From contig CAYGXU010000151.1 in the NCBI GenBank assembly GCA_964353875.1, positions 1 to 6,361 on the forward strand: a stretch of 6,361 nucleotides of DNA, written 5' to 3'. This stretch comes from MGNI01 sp964353875. GTDB lineage: Bacteria > Chloroflexota > Anaerolineae > Anaerolineales > E44-bin32. Below are positions 1 through 6,274 of the stretch, one piece after another. Under the pieces are notes generated by a model. It had not been told where the DNA came from. It searched no databases and saw nothing but the letters and a program-made list of their open reading frames with translations. The position numbers and the translations under genes are program-made. Within the stretch, counting starts at the first letter, position 1; the number at the start of each line of letters is the position of its first letter.

Positions 1-828
1 AAAAGGCGCGCCGCGGATGAAGCGTTCAGTAACAATCGCGCCTGTTGTGGTCAAGTCTTGAAGGATGTGCAGTGTCAACCCAGTTGCACCCAGAAGAATC
101 AGGGATAACATGGCTGCGGTGTAAATGGCATAGTCAACGCGTCGAGGCTTCTCCAGCACCCCAAGCACCACCGGCACGACCGTCGCGAAGATCGCCACCG
201 CGGCTGAGACCCACAGCCAGGGATTAACAAAGCCGGTGCGGGCATGATCAAAAATCATGCTAATCAGACTTGCCAAAACTCCCAGGCCGACGAGGAAATA
301 ATAGGCCCTGGTCTTGCTGAAAGGCATGTGCAGGCGGAGACCACGCGCCAAGGATATCCTCCCACTTTCAGGAGGATTTTCGATCCAGGCCGCACTCAGT
401 CCCAGCAAACCAATCAACGAGAATGTAAGAGGACCCAGAATGGGCGGCGCCCAGACTAGCAATTCGATGCTCACCCATCTGCCGGCGGGACCTGTCGGCA
501 AAATGCCACGACGGATATGAAAAAACGCCCCCAGCAAACCCACGGCAATGCTGACAACAAAAATCACACTGCCCAGCAGGTTTGCCAGTATGCGCCTCTT
601 CAATGAAATCCCTCCAATAAGGATCAGGAGAACCCCTGCGATTGGCCCGAAGATGATCGGGACCCATTCATTGGGGACGATGGTCCCGCTGATGCTATGC
701 GCCAGATAGATGTCGATTCCCAGGAAAATTTCATTAATTGCGACCATCAGCAGGATCAACTGGTCGCGTGAGACGGGAAGCCGGCGGATGCGACTGAGAG
801 GAGGGAAGACAGCTGCCAGGTGATGCAC
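1..828 (-). CDS. Polytopic membrane protein with internal duplication, partner of the octaheme cytochrome (3' end cut off)
   Basis: An open frame of 276 codons runs from a GTG at 828-826 to the left edge with no stop, so the C-terminus is missing. Seven hydrophobic segments are visible, at about residues 23-43, 54-74, 81-103, 119-148, 175-193, 204-225 and 233-256. The first and second halves align with each other: His44/His195, then Gly, Pro and Trp-Val at +4, +8 and +11-12, Arg-Arg at +34-35, and a second His-Ile at 104/254 followed by Thr-Gly eight residues on. This indicates a tandem duplication, and the missing end probably holds an eighth helix. It has no CxxCH motif and no family I can name. 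The GTG start is supported by a GGGGGAGGGG ribosome binding site and by its position two bases after the cytochrome stop, which implies translational coupling. Inference: a membrane anchor or quinone-linked electron-transfer partner, in which the paired histidines might bind heme b. It could equally be an uncharacterised membrane protein without cofactors. Confidence 0.8.
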   Translation of the reverse strand, partial: MHHLAAVFPPLSRIRRLPVSRDQLILLMVAINEIFLGIDIYLAHSISGTIVPNEWVPIIFGPIAGVLLILIGGISLKRRILANLLGSVIFVVSIAVGLLGAFFHIRRGILPTGPAGRWVSIELLVWAPPILGPLTFSLIGLLGLSAAWIENPPESGRISLARGLRLHMPFSKTRAYYFLVGLGVLASLISMIFDHARTGFVNPWLWVSAAVAIFATVVPVVLGVLEKPRRVDYAIYTAAMLSLILLGATGLTLHILQDLTTTGAIVTERFIRGAPF

Positions 829-830
829 GC

Positions 831-2120
831 TCACTCCCCTCCCCCGGCCTCATTCAGCTTCATCTCGACCATCTCGCGCAACTCCGCCAGATCGCTCAGC
901 ACTTCATAAGCCCCATGCCATTGGGTGTAATCCGGTCCCTGCATCCACGTGCCGAATTTGGCTGTGCGCCCCCAATGATGCCAGAGCTCGAAATAGACAT
1001 AATCGATTGGCTCATCAAAAGGTTCTTGAGTGAGAAGCCCCTTCTCCTGCAAGGGCGCCATGATCGCATTGCTCTCCCTTACCCAGACGTTGACCGCCTC
1101 GGTGGCGCGATCCGCGGCTTCATAGAAATCGGTGATCATGACTTCATTATGGCATTGCAGGCAGATGCTGCGCATGCGGACAAGATTCTCCTCCCAGGCT
1201 GGTCTGCGTTCACTGATCGGCGCGAAGAGATACCAACTGAGACGATCGCCGACATCATGCGTCGTCTGCGTCGTTCCGAAACCACTGAAATGGCACAAGG
1301 TGCAGGTTGCAGCGGGGAAATCCTCCACACGCAGTGTGCCCGTCTCCGCTTCCCAGTTCCAGCGATCGCCGCCCGTAGCGTAGGCGATGCCATGCGGCGA
1401 CTCCTGATAGATCTCCCATTGAGGATGATCAGGACCGATGTGGCAATAATTGCAGGTCTCCGGTTTACGAGCCTGCTCCAGGCTGAATTGATGGCGCAAG
1501 TGACATTTCTTGCACTGACCGGTTGAGCCATCCAAGGCAGGTTGACCGACATCGTGACAGCTCTCGCAGGCAAAATGAGTCACATCTTCACCTTCGAGGG
1601 TATAGAGGGCATTGCGGGACTTATCGGGGGCGAAACTGCCCTCCGGGATCGATCGATACTCCTCTAACTGCGCCGCGCTTAGAATCTGAGCACCGGCATA
1701 GGCTACATAGGCCGGCAGGGCATGCCGGCTTTGCAGGTATTGCCCCACTTCCTGCTCGTGGCAACGCTGGCATTTCAAACTGGTCGGCTGCGTAAGAACA
1801 AAGGCGCCTTCGTGCAAGACGCTTCCCGGGTAATCCTCATCGACCTCATGGCAATCACGGCAACTCACCTTCGCCGCCGCCATGGTGCTATGTCCGAATT
1901 GATAAACGATCCCCGGGCTTTCCTCGCGATGGCAGGTAACACATTCGTCTCGGCTGGTGGCCAGGGCATCCGGACGATCAACCTCTTCCGCGCCCCGACC
2001 AGCCGTGGTTCCAATGACCATCATCACCACCGCCAGACCGAGGATAACGATTGTGACGATCGCGCCGATCAGAAGAATACGAGCCGTTCGCATGACTTTT
2101 GAGCCTTGATCAGCATCCAC
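831..2120 (-). CDS. Membrane-anchored octaheme c-type cytochrome, hydroxylamine oxidoreductase (HAO) family
   Basis: The 429-residue product has one N-terminal hydrophobic segment (about residues 14-37), a signal anchor or signal peptide, so the rest should lie outside the cytoplasmic membrane. Eight CxxCH heme motifs begin at residues 60, 87, 117, 185, 203, 223, 273 and 320; all sixteen cysteines of the protein are in them. The run from motif 4 to 6 (DGSTGQC, RHQFS, ARKPE, then GPDHPQWEIY and SPHG) is typical of HAO-family proteins, and Asp231-His232 matches the distal-pocket Asp-His pair of HAO. THDVG (287-291) and a C-terminal DYTQWHG (397-403) also fit. Family members oxidise hydroxylamine or hydrazine, or reduce nitrite; the direction here is unknown. 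It is shorter than ammonia-oxidiser HAO (roughly 550-570 residues). The GTG start at 2120 has a TGGAGGGG site five bases upstream; ATG 2093 is the alternative (420 residues). The longer frame to 2327 has no support. Octaheme tetrathionate or nitrite reductases are less likely, because a CxxCK motif is absent and the HAO segments are present. Confidence 0.93.
   Translation of the reverse strand: MDADQGSKVMRTARILLIGAIVTIVILGLAVVMMVIGTTAGRGAEEVDRPDALATSRDECVTCHREESPGIVYQFGHSTMAAAKVSCRDCHEVDEDYPGSVLHEGAFVLTQPTSLKCQRCHEQEVGQYLQSRHALPAYVAYAGAQILSAAQLEEYRSIPEGSFAPDKSRNALYTLEGEDVTHFACESCHDVGQPALDGSTGQCKKCHLRHQFSLEQARKPETCNYCHIGPDHPQWEIYQESPHGIAYATGGDRWNWEAETGTLRVEDFPAATCTLCHFSGFGTTQTTHDVGDRLSWYLFAPISERRPAWEENLVRMRSICLQCHNEVMITDFYEAADRATEAVNVWVRESNAIMAPLQEKGLLTQEPFDEPIDYVYFELWHHWGRTAKFGTWMQGPDYTQWHGAYEVLSDLAELREMVEMKLNEAGGGE
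836..845 (-). promoter_or_regulatory. Ribosome binding site for the membrane protein gene
   Basis: On the minus strand GGGGGAGGGG lies inside the last codons of the cytochrome gene, seven bases before the GTG at 828. It decides the GTG start: the next in-frame ATG is 27 codons later, at the beginning of the first membrane segment. Its place inside the upstream gene suggests coupled translation of the two proteins. Confidence 0.7.
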
Positions 2121-2125
2121 AGCAT

Positions 2126-2133
2126 CCCCTCCA
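2126..2133 (-). promoter_or_regulatory. Ribosome binding site that favours the GTG 2120 start of the cytochrome
   Basis: TGGAGGGG on the minus strand is followed after five bases (ATGCT) by the in-frame GTG at 2120-2118. The downstream in-frame ATG at 2093 has only a weak AAGG ten bases ahead. The first start is therefore preferred, although both leave the membrane anchor intact. Confidence 0.6.
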
Positions 2134-2183
2134 CTCCATTTCACAGGTTTTAACACCGATTTCCATCCATGGTGCCATTTTGC

Positions 2184-2197
2184 CGGGAGATCTCTCG
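2184..2197. repeat. 14-base palindrome at the predicted cytochrome transcription start
   Basis: CGGGAGATCTCTCG is an inverted repeat with one mismatched pair; its core GAGATCTC is perfect. It begins three bases downstream of a TATAAT on the minus strand, so it would cover the transcription start, a usual place for a repressor operator. It does not resemble an FNR-type TTGAT-N4-ATCAA site. An operator role is inference. Confidence 0.25.
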
Positions 2198-2199
2198 CC

Positions 2200-2228
2200 A
2201 TTATACATCCATGATAAGTTGATCCCGA
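2200..2228 (-). promoter_or_regulatory. Candidate promoter of the cytochrome and membrane protein unit
   Basis: A perfect TATAAT lies at 2205-2200 on the minus strand. The best -35 at a 17-base spacing is TCGGGA (2228-2223), which matches TTGACA at only three of six positions, so the promoter would be weak or activator-dependent. Initiation near 2193 would give a leader of about 70 bases to GTG 2120 and would exclude the longer reading frame that begins at 2327. Confidence 0.35.
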
Positions 2229-2564
2229 AGAATGAAAAATTGAAAAAAAGCGATCGAAATAGCCCGCCTCAGAATGGAGCCGCCAATCTGGATAAAAACT
2301 GATTCGCCTGGGCTTTGACCGAGTCACGCTCTTCTCTGCTCAAATATCGCAGGCCTGCGGTCATGCGGCGAATGGCACAATTCGAATGCAGGATGACTTG
2401 ATGTTGAAAGAAGAAATTCAATAAAGCAGTTTATGGAGATAGCGCCTAGCTCCAATCTGCTATTATGATCTTCCAGCAAAAATCCCTGTAATTATTCAGG
2501 CCAATTCCATGATCTTCTTAGCATTACATCGCAATACTAGGCTCCGTATGATTTACTTGGCCTT

Positions 2565-2649
2565 ACCCCCCTATCATCCCCCCATTTGCGCCACGAAAAT
2601 CCCGTTTGGGAGTTCCTTGAATAGCGCAAATGGGGGGATAGAGGGGGGT
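2565..2649. repeat. Large near-perfect inverted repeat with C6/G6 runs
   Basis: The left arm, 2565-2591, and right arm, 2624-2649, pair over about 26 bases with a single disruption in the middle. The inner 16 bases (ATCCCCCCATTTGCGC) are perfect. The loop is 32 bases and holds a small CCC-gttt-GGG hairpin. Each arm carries two runs of six C or G separated by five or six bases. Neither neighbouring gene ends here, so it is not an ordinary terminator for them. It looks like a copy of a dispersed palindromic or MITE-like intergenic repeat. No clear target-site duplication is visible. Confidence 0.8.
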
Positions 2650-2742
2650 CATAGACGAATCGGAATGAAAGAGGATAGGCCTGAGCAGTCACAAACCCAA
2701 TAAACTCACCTTGGCATTTAAGCTTTCGTTAAAACAGTTGGG

Positions 2743-2781
2743 ACAACCCACACAATTCCTTCACAACATTCTAACAACATT
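2743..2781 (+). repeat. Phased ACAA boxes over the exporter promoter
   Basis: ACAAC, ACAAT, ACAAC and ACAAC start at 2743, 2752, 2763 and 2774, with steps of 9, 11 and 11 bases. The last two are part of an exact 8-base direct repeat, ACAACATT, about one helical turn apart. They overlap and follow the proposed -35 element. Response regulators of the OmpR/PhoB type often bind direct repeats with an 11-base period. That link is inference from spacing only. Confidence 0.35.
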
Positions 2782-2787
2782 TATAAA
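2760..2787 (+). promoter_or_regulatory. Candidate sigma-70-type promoter of the exporter operon
   Basis: TTCACA (2760-2765) and TATAAA (2782-2787) each match the consensus at five of six positions, with a 16-base spacer. Transcription would start near 2794, about 50 bases before the adaptor start codon. TATACT at 2797-2802 is an alternative -10 but has no good -35. Confidence 0.4.
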
Positions 2788-2827
2788 CTCGATGCCTATA
2801 CTACAGGAGATTGCTCCAAACTCACTC

Positions 2828-2835
2828 AGGAGGGG
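2828..2835 (+). promoter_or_regulatory. Ribosome binding site of the adaptor gene
   Basis: AGGAGGGG lies eight bases before ATG 2844. It sets the start there rather than at the in-frame TTG at 2811, which precedes the site and would add eleven residues ahead of the signal anchor. Confidence 0.75.
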
Positions 2836-2843
2836 AAGAGCCC

Positions 2844-4274
2844 ATGTTTTCAAAGATCGGCAAGAAAGGTTTATGGATCGTTTTGGGTTTACTGATCCTG
2901 GCGAGCGCCGGCGGATTCGCCTACTATCGGCAAGTGGTTCTGCCGAGCCAGACAACCGTGGAGGAACCGGAAATTCAAACTACTGTTGTTCGTCAAGGGG
3001 ATCTGGTCATCTATGCCAGCGGCTCCGGCACACTGATTGTCATGAATGAAGTCGTATTGGGATTTGGCACCGGTGGTCCCTTGGCCGAACTGCATGTACA
3101 AGTTGGGGACAAGGTGAAGACCGGCGACGTATTGGCGATAGAAGGAGAGCGCGAGCAGTTGGAGGCCCAAGTGGCAGCGGATGAGCTGGCTGTTCGAGAG
3201 GCCCAAACGGCGCTCGATGATCTCTATGAGAATGCTGACCTTGTGACCGCCCAAGCGCAACTCACTCTGGCCGATGCCAAGGATACGTTAAACACAGCCC
3301 AATACACCTGGACCGTTCAGCAGGAGGGCAACCGCGCCAGCCAATCCACCATCGATGCCGCCAAAGCAGAATTGGTACTGGCAGAAGATAGGGTGGATAT
3401 AGCCTTGAAAGAATACAACCTGTACTACGGACGACCGAAGGATGACCCCGCTAGAGCATTGGCGCTCACAAAGCTGGTCGCAGCTCAGCAGAGTTATGAC
3501 TCCGCCCTTAGAAAGGTTAATTGGTACCTGGGCGCGCCAACCGAGATCCAACAAGCGCAACTCGACGCCGACCTCGCCATGGCGCAGGCCAAGGTTGGCG
3601 AGGCTGAGCGCGCCTATGAACGTGTGAAGGACGGTGCCGACCCAGATGAGATCGCCAGAGCAGAACTACAGCTGACCAATGCAAAGGCTCAATTGGCAAT
3701 CTCCCAAAGCAACCTGGAAGAATCGATCATCATGGCGCCCATGGATGGGACTATTATGGAGGTCAATGCGCAGCTGGGTCAAGACGTATCGGGTCCATTC
3801 ATCACCCTGGCCGATCTCAGCCAGCCGTACCTTGAGATTTTCCTGGACGAAACAGATGTAGCCAGTATCGCACTTAATTACGAGGTCGAGGTGATTTTTG
3901 ACGCTCTTCCCGACCAGGTTTTTACCGGGCGTGTTACCCATGTAGATCCAAGTCTATACAGATCGGGCATGGCATCGGCTATTCGCTCTTTGGCGAAGCT
4001 CGATGAAATCGACTCGACAGTTATTGATGACATGCTGGTAGGGATGAGCGCCTCCGTTGATGTTATTGCCGGTCGGGCAGAAGGGGTGGCGTTAGTTCCT
4101 GTTGAAGCGCTGCGTGAGCTGTCACCGGGCGAATATGCTGTACTTGTTATGGAAGGAGACGAATTGAAACTCCGCACCGTCGAAGTGGGAATAAACGACT
4201 TGACCTACGCCGAAATTAAATCTGGTTTGGAGATCGGCGAGGTGGTCAGCACAGGCATTGTGGAGACGCAATGA
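2844..4274 (+). CDS. HlyD/MacA-type periplasmic adaptor (membrane fusion protein) of an ABC exporter
   Basis: The 476-residue protein begins with a basic stretch and a membrane anchor (about residues 9-28), so most of it lies outside the membrane. The first lipoyl half-domain is at about 46-105, including VQVGDKVKTGDVLAIEG. A long alpha-helical hairpin follows (about 103-293), rich in Ala, Gln, Leu and Glu. The second lipoyl half is at about 296-324 (APMDGTIMEVNAQLGQDVSG), then a beta-barrel (about 328-410) and a membrane-proximal domain to the end. In the hairpin, glycines at 196, 230 and 264 mark a repeat of exactly 34 residues. Such adaptors join a MacB-type permease and its ATPase and help move substrates outward. 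Its stop overlaps the start of the ATPase gene (ATGA), so the three genes form one operon. The family is clear; the substrate is not. No outer-membrane TolC-like gene is in the window. Confidence 0.93.
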   Translation: MFSKIGKKGLWIVLGLLILASAGGFAYYRQVVLPSQTTVEEPEIQTTVVRQGDLVIYASGSGTLIVMNEVVLGFGTGGPLAELHVQVGDKVKTGDVLAIEGEREQLEAQVAADELAVREAQTALDDLYENADLVTAQAQLTLADAKDTLNTAQYTWTVQQEGNRASQSTIDAAKAELVLAEDRVDIALKEYNLYYGRPKDDPARALALTKLVAAQQSYDSALRKVNWYLGAPTEIQQAQLDADLAMAQAKVGEAERAYERVKDGADPDEIARAELQLTNAKAQLAISQSNLEESIIMAPMDGTIMEVNAQLGQDVSGPFITLADLSQPYLEIFLDETDVASIALNYEVEVIFDALPDQVFTGRVTHVDPSLYRSGMASAIRSLAKLDEIDSTVIDDMLVGMSASVDVIAGRAEGVALVPVEALRELSPGEYAVLVMEGDELKLRTVEVGINDLTYAEIKSGLEIGEVVSTGIVETQ

Positions 4275-5023
4275 TGGCTGAAGGAACGCTCATTGAAACG
4301 ATCGATGTGAGCAAGATCTATGGCATGGGGGAGATCCGCGTGACTGCACTGGATGGGATAAGCATCACCATTGACCGGGGCGGGTTTGTAGCCGTGATGG
4401 GGCCTTCAGGCTCAGGCAAGAGTACTCTGATGAATATCCTTGGATGTCTGGATCGCCCAACGGAAGGTCACTATGTCCTCAATGGCATTGATGTGAGTGA
4501 GATGGATCGTGCGCAATTGGCCGGGATCCGCAACCAGCTCATTGGTTTCGTCTTTCAATCCTACAACCTGCTGCCGCGCACATCCGCTTTAAATAATGTC
4601 ATGGCTCCCTTGCTTTATAACCGAAATCACAGACGCAGTGCCGAGGAACGGGAGGTTAAAGCAACGGCCGCCTTAGAGGCAGTTGGACTTGCGGATCGCA
4701 TTTATCACCAGCCACAGGAGCTTTCCGGCGGGCAACAACAACGTGTGGCCATTGCTCGTGCACTCGTCAATGATCCCGTCCTTATCCTCGCCGATGAGCC
4801 CACAGGCAATCTGGACACCCAATCCGGCGAGGAGATCATGCGATTACTCCAAAAACTAAACCAGGAGGGCCGCACCATCATCATGGTCACCCATAACATA
4901 GGGATCGCCGCCCATACACAGCGAACGATCCATCTTATCGATGGGCGAATCGAGAGTGTCGTGCAGAATGGTTCGGGATCAGACTCCTTAGAAAAGGAGA
5001 AGATGCTCCATGAATCTCACTGA
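4271..5023 (+). CDS. ABC exporter ATP-binding subunit, MacB/LolD-type
   Basis: This 250-residue cytoplasmic ATPase has every nucleotide-binding motif: Walker A GPSGSGKST (44-52), Q-loop FQSYNLLP (95-102), signature LSGGQQQR (151-158), Walker B LILADE (171-176) with catalytic Glu176, D-loop GNLD (179-182) and H-loop His208 in VTHN. Length and motif wording match the MacB/LolD/YknY group, which powers MacB/FtsX-type permeases by mechanotransmission. The start overlaps the adaptor stop by four bases. A second ATG directly after the first (4274) could be used instead; GGAG at 4262-4265 lies five or eight bases ahead. The final 14 bases overlap the permease gene. The tail after residue 230 is rich in Ser, Glu and Lys and lies outside the conserved domain. 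The substrate cannot be told from this subunit. Confidence 0.96.
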   Translation: MMAEGTLIETIDVSKIYGMGEIRVTALDGISITIDRGGFVAVMGPSGSGKSTLMNILGCLDRPTEGHYVLNGIDVSEMDRAQLAGIRNQLIGFVFQSYNLLPRTSALNNVMAPLLYNRNHRRSAEEREVKATAALEAVGLADRIYHQPQELSGGQQQRVAIARALVNDPVLILADEPTGNLDTQSGEEIMRLLQKLNQEGRTIIMVTHNIGIAAHTQRTIHLIDGRIESVVQNGSGSDSLEKEKMLHESH

Positions 5024-6254
5024 GTTCCTACATCTGGCATGGGAGAACATCAAGAGTAATAAGATGCGCTCGCTCCTGACCATGCTAGGCATCATCATCG
5101 GTGTCGCCTCCGTGATCATCATGATCTCCATCAGCGCCGGAACCGAGGCTTCTATTGAAGAGCAAATCACCGGTCTGGGTTCGAACCTGGTATATGTCAC
5201 AGCCAGTTTCAGCCGTGGCGGTGCTCGTATGATCTCGCCTATGGGCGGAGGGTCTGAGGGGGGTCTGGTCTATGACGATGCCTTCGCCATCGCCGATGAA
5301 GTCAATGGAGTGGCCGCTGTGGTCGTCGAGCAGAACTCCTCAGAGACGGTCAAAGTTGGGGATGTGACACTGGATGAAGTGACGATCGTGGGCAGCACTC
5401 CTGATTTCCCCTCCGTGCGCGACATGGACATAGATGAAGGTCGATACTTCAACTTACGTGAAGTCGAACGAAAGCAGAAGGTCGCTGTACTCGGTTATAC
5501 CTTAGCTCAGGAGCTATTCGGCGATGCGGATCCCATCGGTCAGGTGGTCAATGCGGGAGATACAAAACTGACCGTGATCGGCGTGTTTTCCGAACGGGGC
5601 ATGGTAAGCGGCGTGGACTTCGATCTGCAGCTTTATACGCCGATCACGGTCGTCTTTCAAAAATTCACACCATCCATGTTCGCTCGTTTCATGGGGGATA
5701 GCGTGCGTATTATTTACGTTAAAATCGAAAACATTGAGGCGATGGAAAGCGTCATTCAACAGATTTCGCTCTTGCTTGCGAAGCGACACGATGTTTCTTT
5801 GGACGAGGCTGATTTTAATGTGACGACGCAGCAAGATATCATCCAAACCCAGGAGTCGACGACGGCTGCATTCCGTGACCTACTGGCCTGGGTGGCGGGA
5901 GTATCTTTGATCGTGGGCGGTATCGGCATCATGAACATCATGCTGGTTAGTGTGACCGAGCGCACGCGTGAGATCGGCATCCGGCAATCCATTGGCGCCA
6001 CTCCCAACGATATCCGCTGGCAATTCCTGACCGAGGCGCTGCTCCTGAGCCTGGTCGGTGGACTTATCGGCGCGTTGGCTGGTGTGGGCGGCGCGCGGGT
6101 CTTTAGCGCCGTCAGCGAGATGCGTACCGTGGTCCTGCCTGCTTCGATCCTGCTGGCCTTCGCCTCAGCTGCCATTGTGGGTGTTTTCTTCGGTTTTTAC
6201 CCGGCAAATAAAGCCGCTCAATTGGATCCAATCGAGGCATTGAGGCATGAGTGA
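5010..6254 (+). CDS. ABC exporter permease, MacB/FtsX family
   Basis: The 414-residue protein has the MacB layout without a fused ATPase. An amphipathic N-terminal segment leads into membrane helix 1 (about 20-43, with the typical LTMLGIIIGVASVI wording). A large extracytoplasmic domain follows at about 45-285, then helices at about 288-313, 336-366 and 375-398. The cytoplasmic segment TERTREIGIRQSIGA (316-330) and the C-terminal FGFYPANKAAQLDPIEALRHE region are family hallmarks. A glycine-rich stretch (about residues 69-85) sits early in the extracytoplasmic domain. The start has AAGGAG ten bases upstream, inside the ATPase gene, and overlaps its end by 14 bases. Two copies would pair with two ATPases and several adaptors. 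Known relatives export macrolides, peptides, toxins or lipoproteins; nothing here decides which. Confidence 0.95.
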   Translation: MNLTEFLHLAWENIKSNKMRSLLTMLGIIIGVASVIIMISISAGTEASIEEQITGLGSNLVYVTASFSRGGARMISPMGGGSEGGLVYDDAFAIADEVNGVAAVVVEQNSSETVKVGDVTLDEVTIVGSTPDFPSVRDMDIDEGRYFNLREVERKQKVAVLGYTLAQELFGDADPIGQVVNAGDTKLTVIGVFSERGMVSGVDFDLQLYTPITVVFQKFTPSMFARFMGDSVRIIYVKIENIEAMESVIQQISLLLAKRHDVSLDEADFNVTTQQDIIQTQESTTAAFRDLLAWVAGVSLIVGGIGIMNIMLVSVTERTREIGIRQSIGATPNDIRWQFLTEALLLSLVGGLIGALAGVGGARVFSAVSEMRTVVLPASILLAFASAAIVGVFFGFYPANKAAQLDPIEALRHE

Positions 6255-6274
6255 GGGGTGGGAGGAAGAAAGGC

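Larger units (their letters stand above)
2121..2843. other. Non-coding divergent intergenic region
   Basis: About 720 bases separate the two outward-pointing units. It is visibly richer in A+T than the flanking genes, and I find no frame in it with a ribosome binding site and protein-like composition. It contains a candidate promoter for each unit, the C/G-run inverted repeat at 2565-2649, and phased ACAA boxes at 2743-2781. The part from about 2229 to 2560 shows nothing I can interpret beyond a 9-base direct repeat, ATGATCTTC, at 2465 and 2509. No tRNA or riboswitch was recognised. Confidence 0.75.

Noticed and set aside
368..667. Short minus-strand frame of 99 codons
   Set aside because: It overlaps the membrane protein gene in another frame. 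Only the frame starting at 828 gives regular hydrophobic helices and a start with a ribosome binding site.
915..1526. Open frame of 203 codons on the plus strand
   Set aside because: It lies wholly antisense to the heme-rich cytochrome and has no ribosome binding site or recognisable domain. It is a shadow of the real gene.
2219..2223. TTGAT half-site resembling an FNR/CRP box
   Set aside because: The matching ATCAA half at the right spacing is absent. A second TTGAT near 2399 also lacks its partner.
2121..2327. N-terminal extension of the cytochrome frame to an ATG at 2327 (69 residues longer)
   Set aside because: It would place a non-hydrophobic, atypical stretch before the membrane anchor. 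A TATAAT and a strong ribosome binding site both lie inside it, pointing to a start at 2120.
2348..2359. Perfect 12-base palindrome CGCAGGCCTGCG
   Set aside because: About one or two such palindromes are expected by chance in a window of this size, and it has no promoter next to it.
2509..2703. Small plus-strand frame of 64 codons in the intergenic region
   Set aside because: It runs straight through the inverted repeat, lacks a ribosome binding site and has no protein-like pattern.
2811..2843. TTG start eleven codons upstream of the adaptor
   Set aside because: The ribosome binding site AGGAGGGG lies inside this extension and points to ATG 2844.
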